Notes under the pieces: model-generated
What the model was told of the DNA's origin: nothing
The model's input: only the letters and a program-made list of their open reading frames with translations
Database searches by the model: none
Shown here: positions 8,917 through 17,185 of the stretch, one piece after another
Position numbering within the stretch: the first letter of the stretch is position 1
How the letters are laid out: each line of letters opens with the position of its first letter
Assembly: GCA_036160575.1 (NCBI GenBank)
Contig: JAYYDT010000090.1
Location: 1 to 39,472, forward strand
DNA from: TMED26 sp002694075
Lineage (GTDB): Bacteria > Pseudomonadota > Alphaproteobacteria > Thalassobaculales > Thalassobaculaceae
Direction of reading: 5' to 3'
Length of the DNA stretch: 39,472 nucleotides
Program-made: the position numbers and the translations under genes

Positions 8917-11801
8917 TAGTCGTCTCCCTCGCCGGCTTTCTTGAACTGCGCGCCATAGCGGTTGGTGGCCGCCGGCGTTGGCAGATTGGCCGGCCGCCCG
9001 AGCGCCTCGAAACGCGGCGCGCTGAGCCGTTCGGGCGCGTCATCGGCGGCCCGTTCGACCCGCACCCGAAGGTCGTACCACGCCGCCTGGCCGGTGATCG
9101 GGTCGGCGTTGGCGTGGCGATAGCCGCCGTCGCGCACCGGCAATAGATCGGAAATCAAGTGGTTCAGCAAAAACCCCTTGGTCACTTCCGGCGATTTAGC
9201 GTCCAGGTTCCAAGCGCCGGCCCGTTTGCCGATGGCGTTCCAGGTCCACACCGTGTCGGCGTTGACCCCCTCCATCAATTTCACCGGCACGGTGATCTGA
9301 CCATGGTGCGAGGTGACCGTTACCCAATCGCCGTCGGCGATGCCTTTCAGCTCGGCGGCGGCCCGACTCATATAGAGAAAGTTACGGCCATGCAGCTGGC
9401 GCAACCAAGCGTTCATCGAGCCCCAGGAATGATACATCGCCGCCGGCCGCTGGGTCACCGCGTACATCGGAAAATCCCTGCTCTCGACGGCCGTGCCCTC
9501 GAACGGCGCGTACCAATCGGGCAAGGGATCGAAATAGGTTTGGATACGCGCACGCTCACGCACCGGCGGCACCGCCGGGCCATGGCCCTCGGCCGCCAGT
9601 TTAAACTTTTGCAAGGGTTCGACATAAAGCTGCAGAACGACTTGCTTGGCCGCGCCGATGAAACCCATTTCGACGGCGGTTTCCAAATAGCTTTGGTTGG
9701 CGTGTTTGAAATAGCGCTGCTCGGGCGTGAATTCATGACGCCAAAAGCAACCATTTTCGATATAGCGGTCCAACTGCTTGGGGTTGGGCGCGCCGCGTCC
9801 CTGGCCGCTGCCATCGGGCTCGCGCCAACCGGCCAAGGGGCCGATGCCGGGCGTGCGCTCGTGATTGACCAAATAGTCGGGATAGCCGCCCGGGTATTTG
9901 GCGCTGCCATCGGCCTCGGTCAAGCCCGGCAGCCCCAGGCGCACGCCCAAGTCCAGAAGCACCTCTTGGAACGGCCGGACATCGCGGTCCGGCGGCAGCA
10001 CCGGTTGGCGAATGGCGTCGGCGGCGCCGTCGGCGTCGCAAATCGGTCGGTCCAGCAGAGAGACGCAGTCCCAGCGCTCCAGATAGGTGGTGTCGGGCAA
10101 GATCAAATCGGCATAGGCGACCATCTCCGAGTAATAGGCGTCGGAATAGATGATATGCGGGATCTTATAGCCGCCATCGGCGTTCTGATCGGTCAGATAG
10201 CGTAAGGTGTCGGGCACGTTCATGGCCGAGTTCCAGCTCATATTCGCCATGAACATGAAGAGCGTGTCGATCGGATAGGGATCGCCCGCCCAGGCGTTGT
10301 GCAGCACCATGTGCATCAGGCCATGAGCGGCCACCGGCGCCTCCCAGGAATAGGCCTTGTCGATCCGCGTCGGGCGCCCCTCGTCATCGATCAACAAATC
10401 TTCCGGCCCGGTCACGAAACCCAGCGGCGGGCCGGCCATCGGGGTGTTGGCGGCGATTTGATCGGGCTTGCCGGCCGGTTTAACCGGCGGCGGGCAGGGC
10501 CGCGGAAACGGCGGCTTGTAGCGAAAACCGCCAGGGCTGTCGATGCTGCCCAGCAGCATTTGCAACAAATGGATCGCCCGGCAGGTCTGGAAGCCGTTGG
10601 AATGGGCGGAGATGCCGCGCATGGCGTGCATCGCCACCGGCCGGCCAATCATTTTCTCGTGCCGGCGACCGGCCCAATCGGTCCACGGTTGGTCAATCAC
10701 CACTTCGCGGTCAAACGCCGCCTCGGCCAATTCGGCGGCGATGCGTTTGATCTGCGCGGCGCTGAGCCCGGTCTCGCGGGCCACCGCTTCGGGCGCGAAG
10801 CGGGTGTCCAGATAGCGCCCGGTCATCAACTGGAACGCCGGCACCGCGCGCCGCCCGTCAGGTAACTCGACGGCGCCGTTGAGACTGGGCGCGATGTCCG
10901 CCGCCAAGGCGCTGACAACCTCGCCGCTGTGGCGGTCGAGGGACAGAGGATTGCCGGCGTCGTCGCGCGCGAACAGGCCATGGTCGGCGGCGCCGGCGTC
11001 GTCGATAACCAGCCAGCCGGCGTTGGTGTAGCGGACCAGAAAATCCAAATCGACGCGCCCGGCTTTGAGCAGTTCGTGAACCAGGGACAGGACGAAGAGC
11101 CCGTCGGTACCGGGGCGGATCGCCACCCATTCATCGGCGATCGCCGAATAGCCGGTGCGCACCGGATTGACCGATACGAATTTGGCGCCGCGCGTCTTTA
11201 TGGTGCCGAGGCCGGCCTTGATCGGGTTGGAATCGTGGTCCTCGGCGACCCCGAACATCAGGAAGTATTCGGTATGCTCCCAATCCGGCTCGCCAAATTC
11301 CCAGAACGACCCGCCAATCGAATAAAGACCAGCGGCGGCCATATTGACCGAGCAAAAGCCACCATGGGCGGCGTGGTTGGGCGTGCCGAATTGGCTGGCC
11401 CACCAACCGGTCAGCGATTGCGATTGGTCCCGGCCGGTGAAAAAGGCCAGCTTACGCGGGTCACTGGCGCGGATCGCCGACAGCCAACCTGTGGCCATTT
11501 CCAGCGCTTCTTCCCAGTCGATTTCAACGAATTCCCCGCTGCCGCGCGGCCCCACCCGCTTCATTGGCGCCCGCAGGCGCGCCGGCGCGTAATGCTGCAT
11601 GATCCCGGCCGACCCTTTGGCGCACAGCACGCCCTTGTTGACCGGGTGGTCGGGATTGCCCTGGATGTAGCGGATTTGACCATCCTTCAGATGGACTTTG
11701 ATGCCGCACCGGCAGGCGCACATATAGCACGTGGTGGTCTTCACCTCATCGGCGACGGGCGGCGAGGTGTCGATGGGACGATCCGTGTCGCGAGGCGTCA
11801 T
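8916..11801 (-). CDS. soeA: SoeA-like molybdopterin catalytic subunit, probable sulfite dehydrogenase
   Basis: A 961-residue DMSO-reductase-superfamily protein. Near the N-terminus C25-x2-C-x3-C-x27-C60 (in CYMCACRCG ... GVLCAKG) should bind a 4Fe-4S cluster. HGGFCSVNMAA follows, with Cys150 a candidate molybdenum ligand. There is no twin-arginine signal, which separates it from periplasmic PhsA, PsrA or DmsA and fits the cytoplasmic SoeA of phototrophic sulfur bacteria and roseobacters, whose phrases NKGVLCAKGSAGIMQH and GRDQSQS are matched as I recall them. The likely reaction is sulfite to sulfate with electrons to quinone. I chose ATG 11801; a GTG at 11828 adds nine lysine-rich residues but has no clear ribosome-binding site. 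A TSUP exporter in the same run supports a sulfite role. Another sulfur or arsenic substrate remains possible. Confidence 0.87.
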   Translation of the reverse strand: MTPRDTDRPIDTSPPVADEVKTTTCYMCACRCGIKVHLKDGQIRYIQGNPDHPVNKGVLCAKGSAGIMQHYAPARLRAPMKRVGPRGSGEFVEIDWEEALEMATGWLSAIRASDPRKLAFFTGRDQSQSLTGWWASQFGTPNHAAHGGFCSVNMAAAGLYSIGGSFWEFGEPDWEHTEYFLMFGVAEDHDSNPIKAGLGTIKTRGAKFVSVNPVRTGYSAIADEWVAIRPGTDGLFVLSLVHELLKAGRVDLDFLVRYTNAGWLVIDDAGAADHGLFARDDAGNPLSLDRHSGEVVSALAADIAPSLNGAVELPDGRRAVPAFQLMTGRYLDTRFAPEAVARETGLSAAQIKRIAAELAEAAFDREVVIDQPWTDWAGRRHEKMIGRPVAMHAMRGISAHSNGFQTCRAIHLLQMLLGSIDSPGGFRYKPPFPRPCPPPVKPAGKPDQIAANTPMAGPPLGFVTGPEDLLIDDEGRPTRIDKAYSWEAPVAAHGLMHMVLHNAWAGDPYPIDTLFMFMANMSWNSAMNVPDTLRYLTDQNADGGYKIPHIIYSDAYYSEMVAYADLILPDTTYLERWDCVSLLDRPICDADGAADAIRQPVLPPDRDVRPFQEVLLDLGVRLGLPGLTEADGSAKYPGGYPDYLVNHERTPGIGPLAGWREPDGSGQGRGAPNPKQLDRYIENGCFWRHEFTPEQRYFKHANQSYLETAVEMGFIGAAKQVVLQLYVEPLQKFKLAAEGHGPAVPPVRERARIQTYFDPLPDWYAPFEGTAVESRDFPMYAVTQRPAAMYHSWGSMNAWLRQLHGRNFLYMSRAAAELKGIADGDWVTVTSHHGQITVPVKLMEGVNADTVWTWNAIGKRAGAWNLDAKSPEVTKGFLLNHLISDLLPVRDGGYRHANADPITGQAAWYDLRVRVERAADDAPERLSAPRFEALGRPANLPTPAATNRYGAQFKKAGEGDD

Positions 11802-11857
11802 TTTCTTAATCCGCTTAATTTTGATCACAAAGTGTTAGCAGGGAATGACCGGATGGC

Positions 11858-12343
11858 CTAGGTGATCGCGTCAATTTCCGCATCGGACAAATTGCCCGGG
11901 ACGATGGTCAAGGGGATCCGCATGCTGGCCGCGCCCTTACCGGCGATATAGCTGATCAAGGGCCCTGGCCCCTCCTTGCCGACGCCGGCGCCAAGGACCA
12001 GGATGGAAATGCTCGGTTCCTCCGCGATCAAGGCCAACAATTCCTCGCGGACATTGCCTTCACGCAGATAGACCGCCGGAATTTGACCGGAAATCTCGAC
12101 CACGAAATCGGACAGGTCGGCGATTAATTGCTCGGCCAGGGTGCGCGCTTCCTCGCGCATGATCTCGCCGACCCCCATCCAATGCTGGAATTCGGCCGGC
12201 GCCAAGCAACGCAGCAAGGCCACACGGCCGCCGGTGCTTTTGGCGCGCATGCACGCGAAACGCAAGGCCGCGCGCATTTCCGGGTTGTCATCGACAACCA
12301 CCAGAAATACGCGGTCTTGTTCTTGATGTGACGGGTCCGTCAT
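11858..12343 (-). CDS. Universal stress protein (UspA family)
   Basis: A 161-residue single-domain UspA-fold protein. The N-terminal strand FLVVVDDNPEMRAALRFA is typical of the family, and the C-terminal part VLGAGVGKEGPGPL followed by MRIPLTIVPG resembles a modified nucleotide-binding G-x2-G-x9-G loop. It lies between the TIGR02186 gene and soeA with gaps of 30 and about 56 bases, so it is probably co-transcribed with the sulfite module. What it senses or binds is not visible. The last residues form an acidic tail. Confidence 0.88.
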   Translation of the reverse strand: MTDPSHQEQDRVFLVVVDDNPEMRAALRFACMRAKSTGGRVALLRCLAPAEFQHWMGVGEIMREEARTLAEQLIADLSDFVVEISGQIPAVYLREGNVREELLALIAEEPSISILVLGAGVGKEGPGPLISYIAGKGAASMRIPLTIVPGNLSDAEIDAIT

Positions 12344-12373
12344 CGCTCGGTCTCGTTCCCCCCGAAACGCGGC

Positions 12374-13222
12374 TTATGTTTTGCGGAATACTGCCGCAGC
12401 CAGCCAGCCGGCCGCAACCGCAATGATGATCGCGGCCATGCCATAGGCCGCCGATTGGCGGTGAGCGAATTCAAAGATATCGGCGCCGATACCGGCCTTA
12501 CGGGCCGTCAGGATAACCGATTTTTCGGCCACCACCCGCCCCTTGTCGACCACGTAGACGATGATGCGATAGGCACCCGTGGCAACATTGGCGGGGAACC
12601 AAATCTCGGTTCGAAATAATTTGTCGCCCAAGATTTTGACCGGGTAAAGCGCCGCCCGGTAAAGGCCGGCGCGGCGCTTGTTGCGAATCAAGCCACGATG
12701 AAACTCGGCCAAATCTTCCTCAACCATGGTGGCGCTTTCCGGCGCCGGGTTGAAGCGCAAGAATTCCAATCCAATCTCCTCGCGTGCGCGCAGTTCGGAT
12801 TCGGCGATGTCGACCAGGGGGCGATTGGCGGCGACGGCGTAAAACGCCGGCACATTGCCGAAGGTCGCCGCGGCGGTGTTCAGCCAAATCCCACTCACCC
12901 GGCTTTTCCGCCGCACGATCTGCCGCTGCAGGGGACCGCGCACCACCACGATGACGTCACCCGGCATGTCCAGGGCGCCAAACATCAACACCGAGGAACC
13001 GTTGAAATCGGCGGTGATCTCAACCTCACGGTCGGACAAGTCGACCACCAATGCCTGCTCGGCCCGCGCGAAATCCGCCCGCCCCGCCACCACGATCAGC
13101 ATCAGCGCCAGCAGCGCGATGCGAAATGGCGAAGGGCGAAATAGCAAAGGGCGAAATAGCCGGGGGCGAAATAGCGCGGGACGGACACCGGCACCCATCT
13201 CAATGGCCCCCGTCATCGACAA
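12374..13222 (-). CDS. TIGR02186 / Alph_Pro_TM family membrane protein
   Basis: A 282-residue protein with an N-terminal hydrophobic signal segment (about residues 35-53), a long extracytoplasmic domain and one C-terminal transmembrane helix (about 257-277). The domain shows ADFNGSSVLMFGALD, GDVIVVVRGP, RRKSRVSGIWLN and FPANVATGAYRI, matching the alphaproteobacterial putative transmembrane family (TIGR02186, Pfam Alph_Pro_TM), which is often next to TSUP permeases. The function is unknown. The n-region contains four tandem pentapeptides of the type FRP-x-x. The gene start overlaps the end of the TSUP gene by about 23 bases, so the two are translationally linked. A partner role for the exporter is inferred from context only. 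Confidence 0.85.
   Translation of the reverse strand: MSMTGAIEMGAGVRPALFRPRLFRPLLFRPSPFRIALLALMLIVVAGRADFARAEQALVVDLSDREVEITADFNGSSVLMFGALDMPGDVIVVVRGPLQRQIVRRKSRVSGIWLNTAAATFGNVPAFYAVAANRPLVDIAESELRAREEIGLEFLRFNPAPESATMVEEDLAEFHRGLIRNKRRAGLYRAALYPVKILGDKLFRTEIWFPANVATGAYRIIVYVVDKGRVVAEKSVILTARKAGIGADIFEFAHRQSAAYGMAAIIIAVAAGWLAAAVFRKT
13121..13180 (-). repeat. 15-bp tandem repeat, 4 copies, inside a signal-peptide region
   Basis: Four consecutive 15-base units (plus-strand form GCGAAATRGCnnnGG) occupy 13121-13135, 13136-13150, 13151-13165 and 13166-13180. On the minus strand they encode FRPAL, FRPRL, FRPLL and FRPSP in the n-region of the TIGR02186 protein. Because the unit is a multiple of three, copy-number change would keep the frame. 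Confidence 0.9.
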
Positions 13223-14120
13223 TGGCGTAAAGATCGGCCGGCGTGATCACCAAATCGGTCAGCAATTTAAAGCACACCGCCAAAACCATCAGGGCCAACA
13301 AGCCGCGCAATTGTTCCCCTTTCAAATGGGCGCCGATTTTGGTGCCGATTTGGGCGCCAATCACCGCCCCAACCAACAACAGAACGGCCAAGACCACATC
13401 CACCGTTTGCGTGTTGACCGCCTGTAGAAAGGTCACGTTGGCGGTCACGAAAATAATTTGAAACAACGACGTGCCAACCACCACCGCCGTCGGCATGCCC
13501 AACAGATAAATCATCGCCGGCACCATGATGAAGCCGCCGCCAACCCCCATCAACGCGGACAGCACGCCAACGAAAAAGCCAATCGCCAACGGCATGATCG
13601 CGCTGATGTAGAGCTTTGATTTGCGAAAGCGCAGCTTGAACGGCAAACCATGCATCCAATTGTGCTGATGCAGTTTGCCGCGCCGCGAGCCGGGCGCGCG
13701 CGCGCGCATGATGGTCCGGACGCTCTCGTACAGCATGAGCGCGCCGATGATGCCGAGGAACACCACATAGCAAAGGCGAATCACCAAATCGATTTGGCCA
13801 ACCGTGCGCAGAAACGCGAACAGCGCCACCCCGGCGGTCGACCCCAGAAACCCGCCGATCAGCAGGACCGCGCCCATTTTGAAATCGACATTGCCGCGCC
13901 GCCAATGGGCGATCACGCCGGAAACCGAACTGGCGACGATTTGATTGGCCTCGGTGCCGACAGCGACCGGCGCCGGCACACCGATGAATATCAACAGCGG
14001 GGTCATCAAAAACCCACCCCCCACGCCGAAGATGCCGGACAACACCCCGATCATGCCGCCCATCCCCAGAATGAGGAAGATGTTCACCGACATCTCGGCG
14101 ATGGGCAGGTAGATATACAT
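13200..14120 (-). CDS. TSUP family permease (TauE/SafE), probable sulfite exporter
   Basis: A 306-residue polytopic membrane protein with the twin TSUP half-domains. The glycine-rich signature occurs twice: GIFGVGGGFLMTPLLIFIG near residue 30 and ALMGVGGGFIMVPAMIYLLG near residue 192. GTEANQIVASSVSG and GTSLFQIIF follow the respective repeats. I chose the ATG at 14120 (MYIYLPIAEMSVN), the usual family N-terminus, instead of an upstream in-frame start at 14177. TSUP proteins export sulfite, sulfoacetate or other sulfur anions. As first gene of the run leading to soeABC, it probably relieves sulfite load. The promoter should lie within 14121-14281. Confidence 0.9.
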   Translation of the reverse strand: MYIYLPIAEMSVNIFLILGMGGMIGVLSGIFGVGGGFLMTPLLIFIGVPAPVAVGTEANQIVASSVSGVIAHWRRGNVDFKMGAVLLIGGFLGSTAGVALFAFLRTVGQIDLVIRLCYVVFLGIIGALMLYESVRTIMRARAPGSRRGKLHQHNWMHGLPFKLRFRKSKLYISAIMPLAIGFFVGVLSALMGVGGGFIMVPAMIYLLGMPTAVVVGTSLFQIIFVTANVTFLQAVNTQTVDVVLAVLLLVGAVIGAQIGTKIGAHLKGEQLRGLLALMVLAVCFKLLTDLVITPADLYAIVDDGGH

Positions 14121-14281
14121 CAGTGTCGATCCAATCGGGACCAGTCCCGGCCGGGGGGTGTCTTGGGTGCGGCGCAAAAGAATACCGCGCGGCCCGCCGG
14201 GATGGCCGCACCGCAGCTTATAGTATTATGCCTAAGCCGCCTTCTGCACAGCAAAAACCCGACGCCATGGTCAGCTTTTTG

Positions 14282-15091
14282 TCATCGCCCGACTGATCCA
14301 CCGCCGGGCTGATCGGCGCCCGCCGCCATCGATCTTCGCAAAGCGCCGGCGATGTCGCGTTTCAAGGCGACCAACGCCGCGCTGGTGCGCGCGGCGGCCG
14401 GCCGCGGGCGCGGCGCCGGCACGGTGAATTGGGCGATCACACGCCCCGGGCGTGGCGACAGCAGCAAAACCTGATCGGCCAAATAAAGCGCTTCGTCGAT
14501 GTCATGCGTGACCAACACGGCGGCGCGCGTCTCGGCGTCGATGAACCCGGCCAGCAAGTCCTGCATATCCTCGCGCGTTTGCTGATCGAGGCTAGCGAAC
14601 GGCTCGTCCAACAGCAGCAATTCCGGCGACCCGGCCAAGGCCCGCGCCAAGGCCACCCGTTGGGCCATGCCGCCGGAAAGCGCGGCCGGCCGGCGGTCGG
14701 CGAAATCGGTCAGTGCGATCTCCGCCAGCAGGGCCGCCACCCGGGCGTCGCCCTGGCCGGCGCGGCGCCGCACCGAGGGCAGGCCAAAGGCGATATTCTG
14801 GGCCACCGTCAACCACGGCAGCAGGGCCGGCTGCTGGAACACCATCGCCCGCTTCGGCGAGGGGCCGTCGACCGGGCCCTCGCTGTCATCGACTTGGCCC
14901 TGGCTGGGCCGAATCAAGCCGCCGAGAATACGAAGCAAGGTCGATTTGCCGCAGCCCGACGGCCCCACCAGGGCGACGAATTGGCCCGCCGCGACAGAGA
15001 TGTCGATATCCCGCACCACCTCCAAGCCGTCGTCGCCGGCGGCGCCGAAACGATGGCCGACCGCGCGCGCGCTTAAACGGGCCGTCCCCAT
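14282..15091 (-). CDS. ABC transporter ATP-binding protein (SsuB/TauB/NrtD type), orphan
   Basis: A 269-residue ABC ATPase with Walker A GPSGCGKST at 43-51, Q-loop in VFQQPALLPWLT, signature LSGGMAQR near 138-145, Walker B LLLLDEP near 158-164 and the H-loop in VTHDIDEALYLADQ. The FQQPALLPWLTV phrase is typical of nitrate, sulfonate and taurine importers. No permease or binding-protein gene is nearby. Its ATG is 3 bases after the stop of the preceding VWA-like membrane gene, so it is expressed with the moxR run, while the sulfite module starts 161 bases downstream on the same strand. It may energise a permease encoded elsewhere, or work with the unusual membrane proteins before it. The C-terminal tail is basic and proline/alanine-rich. 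Confidence 0.9.
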   Translation of the reverse strand: MGTARLSARAVGHRFGAAGDDGLEVVRDIDISVAAGQFVALVGPSGCGKSTLLRILGGLIRPSQGQVDDSEGPVDGPSPKRAMVFQQPALLPWLTVAQNIAFGLPSVRRRAGQGDARVAALLAEIALTDFADRRPAALSGGMAQRVALARALAGSPELLLLDEPFASLDQQTREDMQDLLAGFIDAETRAAVLVTHDIDEALYLADQVLLLSPRPGRVIAQFTVPAPRPRPAAARTSAALVALKRDIAGALRRSMAAGADQPGGGSVGR

Positions 15092-15094
15092 CGT

Positions 15095-17185
15095 CTAGCG
15101 ACTTTCCTGGCGCCAGGCGATGACCAGCACCGCCAACACCAAGACCAGAGCCAGCGGCGCCGGCAACAACGGCCCATCGCGCTGACCGGTCACCACATAA
15201 TCGCGATTGGCGCGCAAGCCGATCCACCCGGCGCCGCTTTGGCGGTCATCGGGGTCGGTTCTACGCAGACGCGGCAGGCCGTCGCGAGGCAACCAGAAGA
15301 CGCCGCCGCCACGCGCCTCGGCGACCGGCGCCAAGACCGCCGCGGTGGTGCGCACATCAGCCATCTCCGGTCCCTCGACGGCCCCCACGGCAACCAAAAT
15401 GGCGCGGCGGTCATCCTCCACCCGGTAAACCCCGGCACCTTCGATCGCCGTGGTCGCCGCCGCCCGCCCTTGCGCCGTTTGGGTCAGGGTCACCTGGCGG
15501 GTGTCGCCGTTCGGCACGGTCACGGTCACCGGCCCAGCGGCGTCGGTCAAGCTGCGCCGGCGGATTTCCAAGCGCCCTTCGCGAACCTTGGCGACCAGAG
15601 CGTCTTCTTCCAATTCCGGTTCTTTCATCAGCCAATGGACGGTCCGCCGCAACAGTTCCAACCCCGGACCACCGCCGTCAAAGGCGCGCGTCCACAGCCA
15701 TAGTTGATCGGACAGAATATGCGCCACCCGTCCCTCTTCGACTCGATCCAAGACCATCAACGGGCGTCCATCCGCGCCCGACAGCACGGTCGCCCCGCGC
15801 GTCGCGCGCGCGTCGATCTGGCGCAGCCAACGCCCCCATCGCGCCGCTTTGCCGTCGCCGCCACCACCGGGCAGGTCACCGGTCACCGGGTGACGCCGGC
15901 CGGTTTCGGTCAGGCGTGGGCGAAACGGCCGTTCAACGATCTCGCCGCTCGGGGTCGCCGGCAGCACCGCGCCCAGCGCCGTCCGGTCCAAGCTCAACGG
16001 GCCCGCGAACTGGGGGCCGGAAGCTTCCAGCACCGCGCCGCCGCCACGCACATACTCGGCGATATTACGAAAATAGGCGCGCGGCAGTAGGCCGCGGCGA
16101 TGATAGCGGTCCAGAATCACCAAATCGAACTGGTCGAGTTTTTGTTCGAATAATTGGCGATAGGGAAAAGCGATCAAGGCCAGTTCGCGGATCGGCGTGC
16201 CATCCTGTTTTTCGCGCGGCCTGAGGATGGTGAAATGGACCAAATCCACCGACGGGTCCGATTTCAACACGTCGCGCCACGCCCGTTCGCCTGGGTGCGG
16301 CAAGCCCGAAACCAGCAGCACCCGCAAGCGGTCGCGCACACCATTGACGGTCCGCACCGCCCGATTGTTGACAAGGGTCAACTCATCGGCGCCGGCGGCC
16401 ACCGTGACGGCGACGATATTGGCCCCGGCGTGCCCAATGGTCAGCGGAATATCGACATCCTGGTTCGCCGGCAGGCGCAGCCGACGCGGCGCCGACGCGT
16501 CCACGGTCACCGTTACGTCGAGCGGTGTGCCGGCGGCCACCTGGCGGTCGTGGATATGCACGGTAAGGGCGCTTTCCTGGTCGACCAGGGCGAAACGCGG
16601 GGCCTTCCTCACTTCCAAATAGCGGTCACGCTCATCGCGCCGACCGGTCAACAACACATGAAGCGGCGCCTCGCCGGCCAGCGCCGGCGGCGGGTCATGG
16701 ACCTGTCCATCGCTCACCACCACGACGCCGGCCAGGCGGCGGCGCGGGATCTCGGCCAAGCCCTCGGCCAGGGCGCCAAATAGGCGGGTGCCGTCGCCGG
16801 CGGTGGCGGCGGGCGCGCCGGCCGACGCCGTGCGCGGCGCGACCGTGATCTCGCGCACAAGCATGTCCTCCATATCGGCCAAGCGCGTGCGGAGCGCGGT
16901 CACCGCCGCGGTTGTCCGCGCCGGCCGATCGGCCAGGGTTTGGCTTTGACTCCGGTCGATCACCAACAAGGTGACGTCCGGCCGCGGCGCGCGTTGCTCG
17001 CGTTGAATACCCGGATTGGCCAAGGCCAGCACCAGCAGCGTCGCCGCCGCCAGGCGCCAGCCACCGACCCGCCGCCGCCGCCACAAGGCGAGCGTGCCGA
17101 AGGCCAGGGCGAGGCCGCCCAAAACCACAATCGCCGGCCACGGCAGCAAGGGCGTGAAGGCGATGGCGAAAGCGCTGTCGCTCAT
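15095..17185 (-). CDS. VWA-like / glutamine-amidotransferase-like membrane protein
   Basis: A 696-residue membrane protein of the kind found beside moxR-DUF58-DUF4159 genes. Two N-terminal hydrophobic helices (about 15-35 and 44-60) precede a VWA-like domain with an intact D77-x-S79-x-S81 (DRSQS) metal-site motif and a later VVVVSDG strand. A middle region with VLLVSGLPHPGERAWRDVL and FDLVILDRYH followed by YVRGGGAVLEASG looks like the class-I glutamine amidotransferase-like fold without a catalytic cysteine that I can see. One C-terminal helix (about 672-692) ends in WRQESR. Its ATG overlaps the preceding stop (ATGA). The biochemical role is unknown; related MoxR-VWA systems act as chaperone or envelope-assembly modules. 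Confidence 0.75.
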   Translation of the reverse strand: MSDSAFAIAFTPLLPWPAIVVLGGLALAFGTLALWRRRRVGGWRLAAATLLVLALANPGIQREQRAPRPDVTLLVIDRSQSQTLADRPARTTAAVTALRTRLADMEDMLVREITVAPRTASAGAPAATAGDGTRLFGALAEGLAEIPRRRLAGVVVVSDGQVHDPPPALAGEAPLHVLLTGRRDERDRYLEVRKAPRFALVDQESALTVHIHDRQVAAGTPLDVTVTVDASAPRRLRLPANQDVDIPLTIGHAGANIVAVTVAAGADELTLVNNRAVRTVNGVRDRLRVLLVSGLPHPGERAWRDVLKSDPSVDLVHFTILRPREKQDGTPIRELALIAFPYRQLFEQKLDQFDLVILDRYHRRGLLPRAYFRNIAEYVRGGGAVLEASGPQFAGPLSLDRTALGAVLPATPSGEIVERPFRPRLTETGRRHPVTGDLPGGGGDGKAARWGRWLRQIDARATRGATVLSGADGRPLMVLDRVEEGRVAHILSDQLWLWTRAFDGGGPGLELLRRTVHWLMKEPELEEDALVAKVREGRLEIRRRSLTDAAGPVTVTVPNGDTRQVTLTQTAQGRAAATTAIEGAGVYRVEDDRRAILVAVGAVEGPEMADVRTTAAVLAPVAEARGGGVFWLPRDGLPRLRRTDPDDRQSGAGWIGLRANRDYVVTGQRDGPLLPAPLALVLVLAVLVIAWRQESR

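Noticed and set aside
9159..11861. Long plus-strand frames opposite soeA (348 and 310 residues)
   Set aside because: Antisense shadows of a clearly coding molybdoenzyme; no motif, signal or ribosome-binding site.
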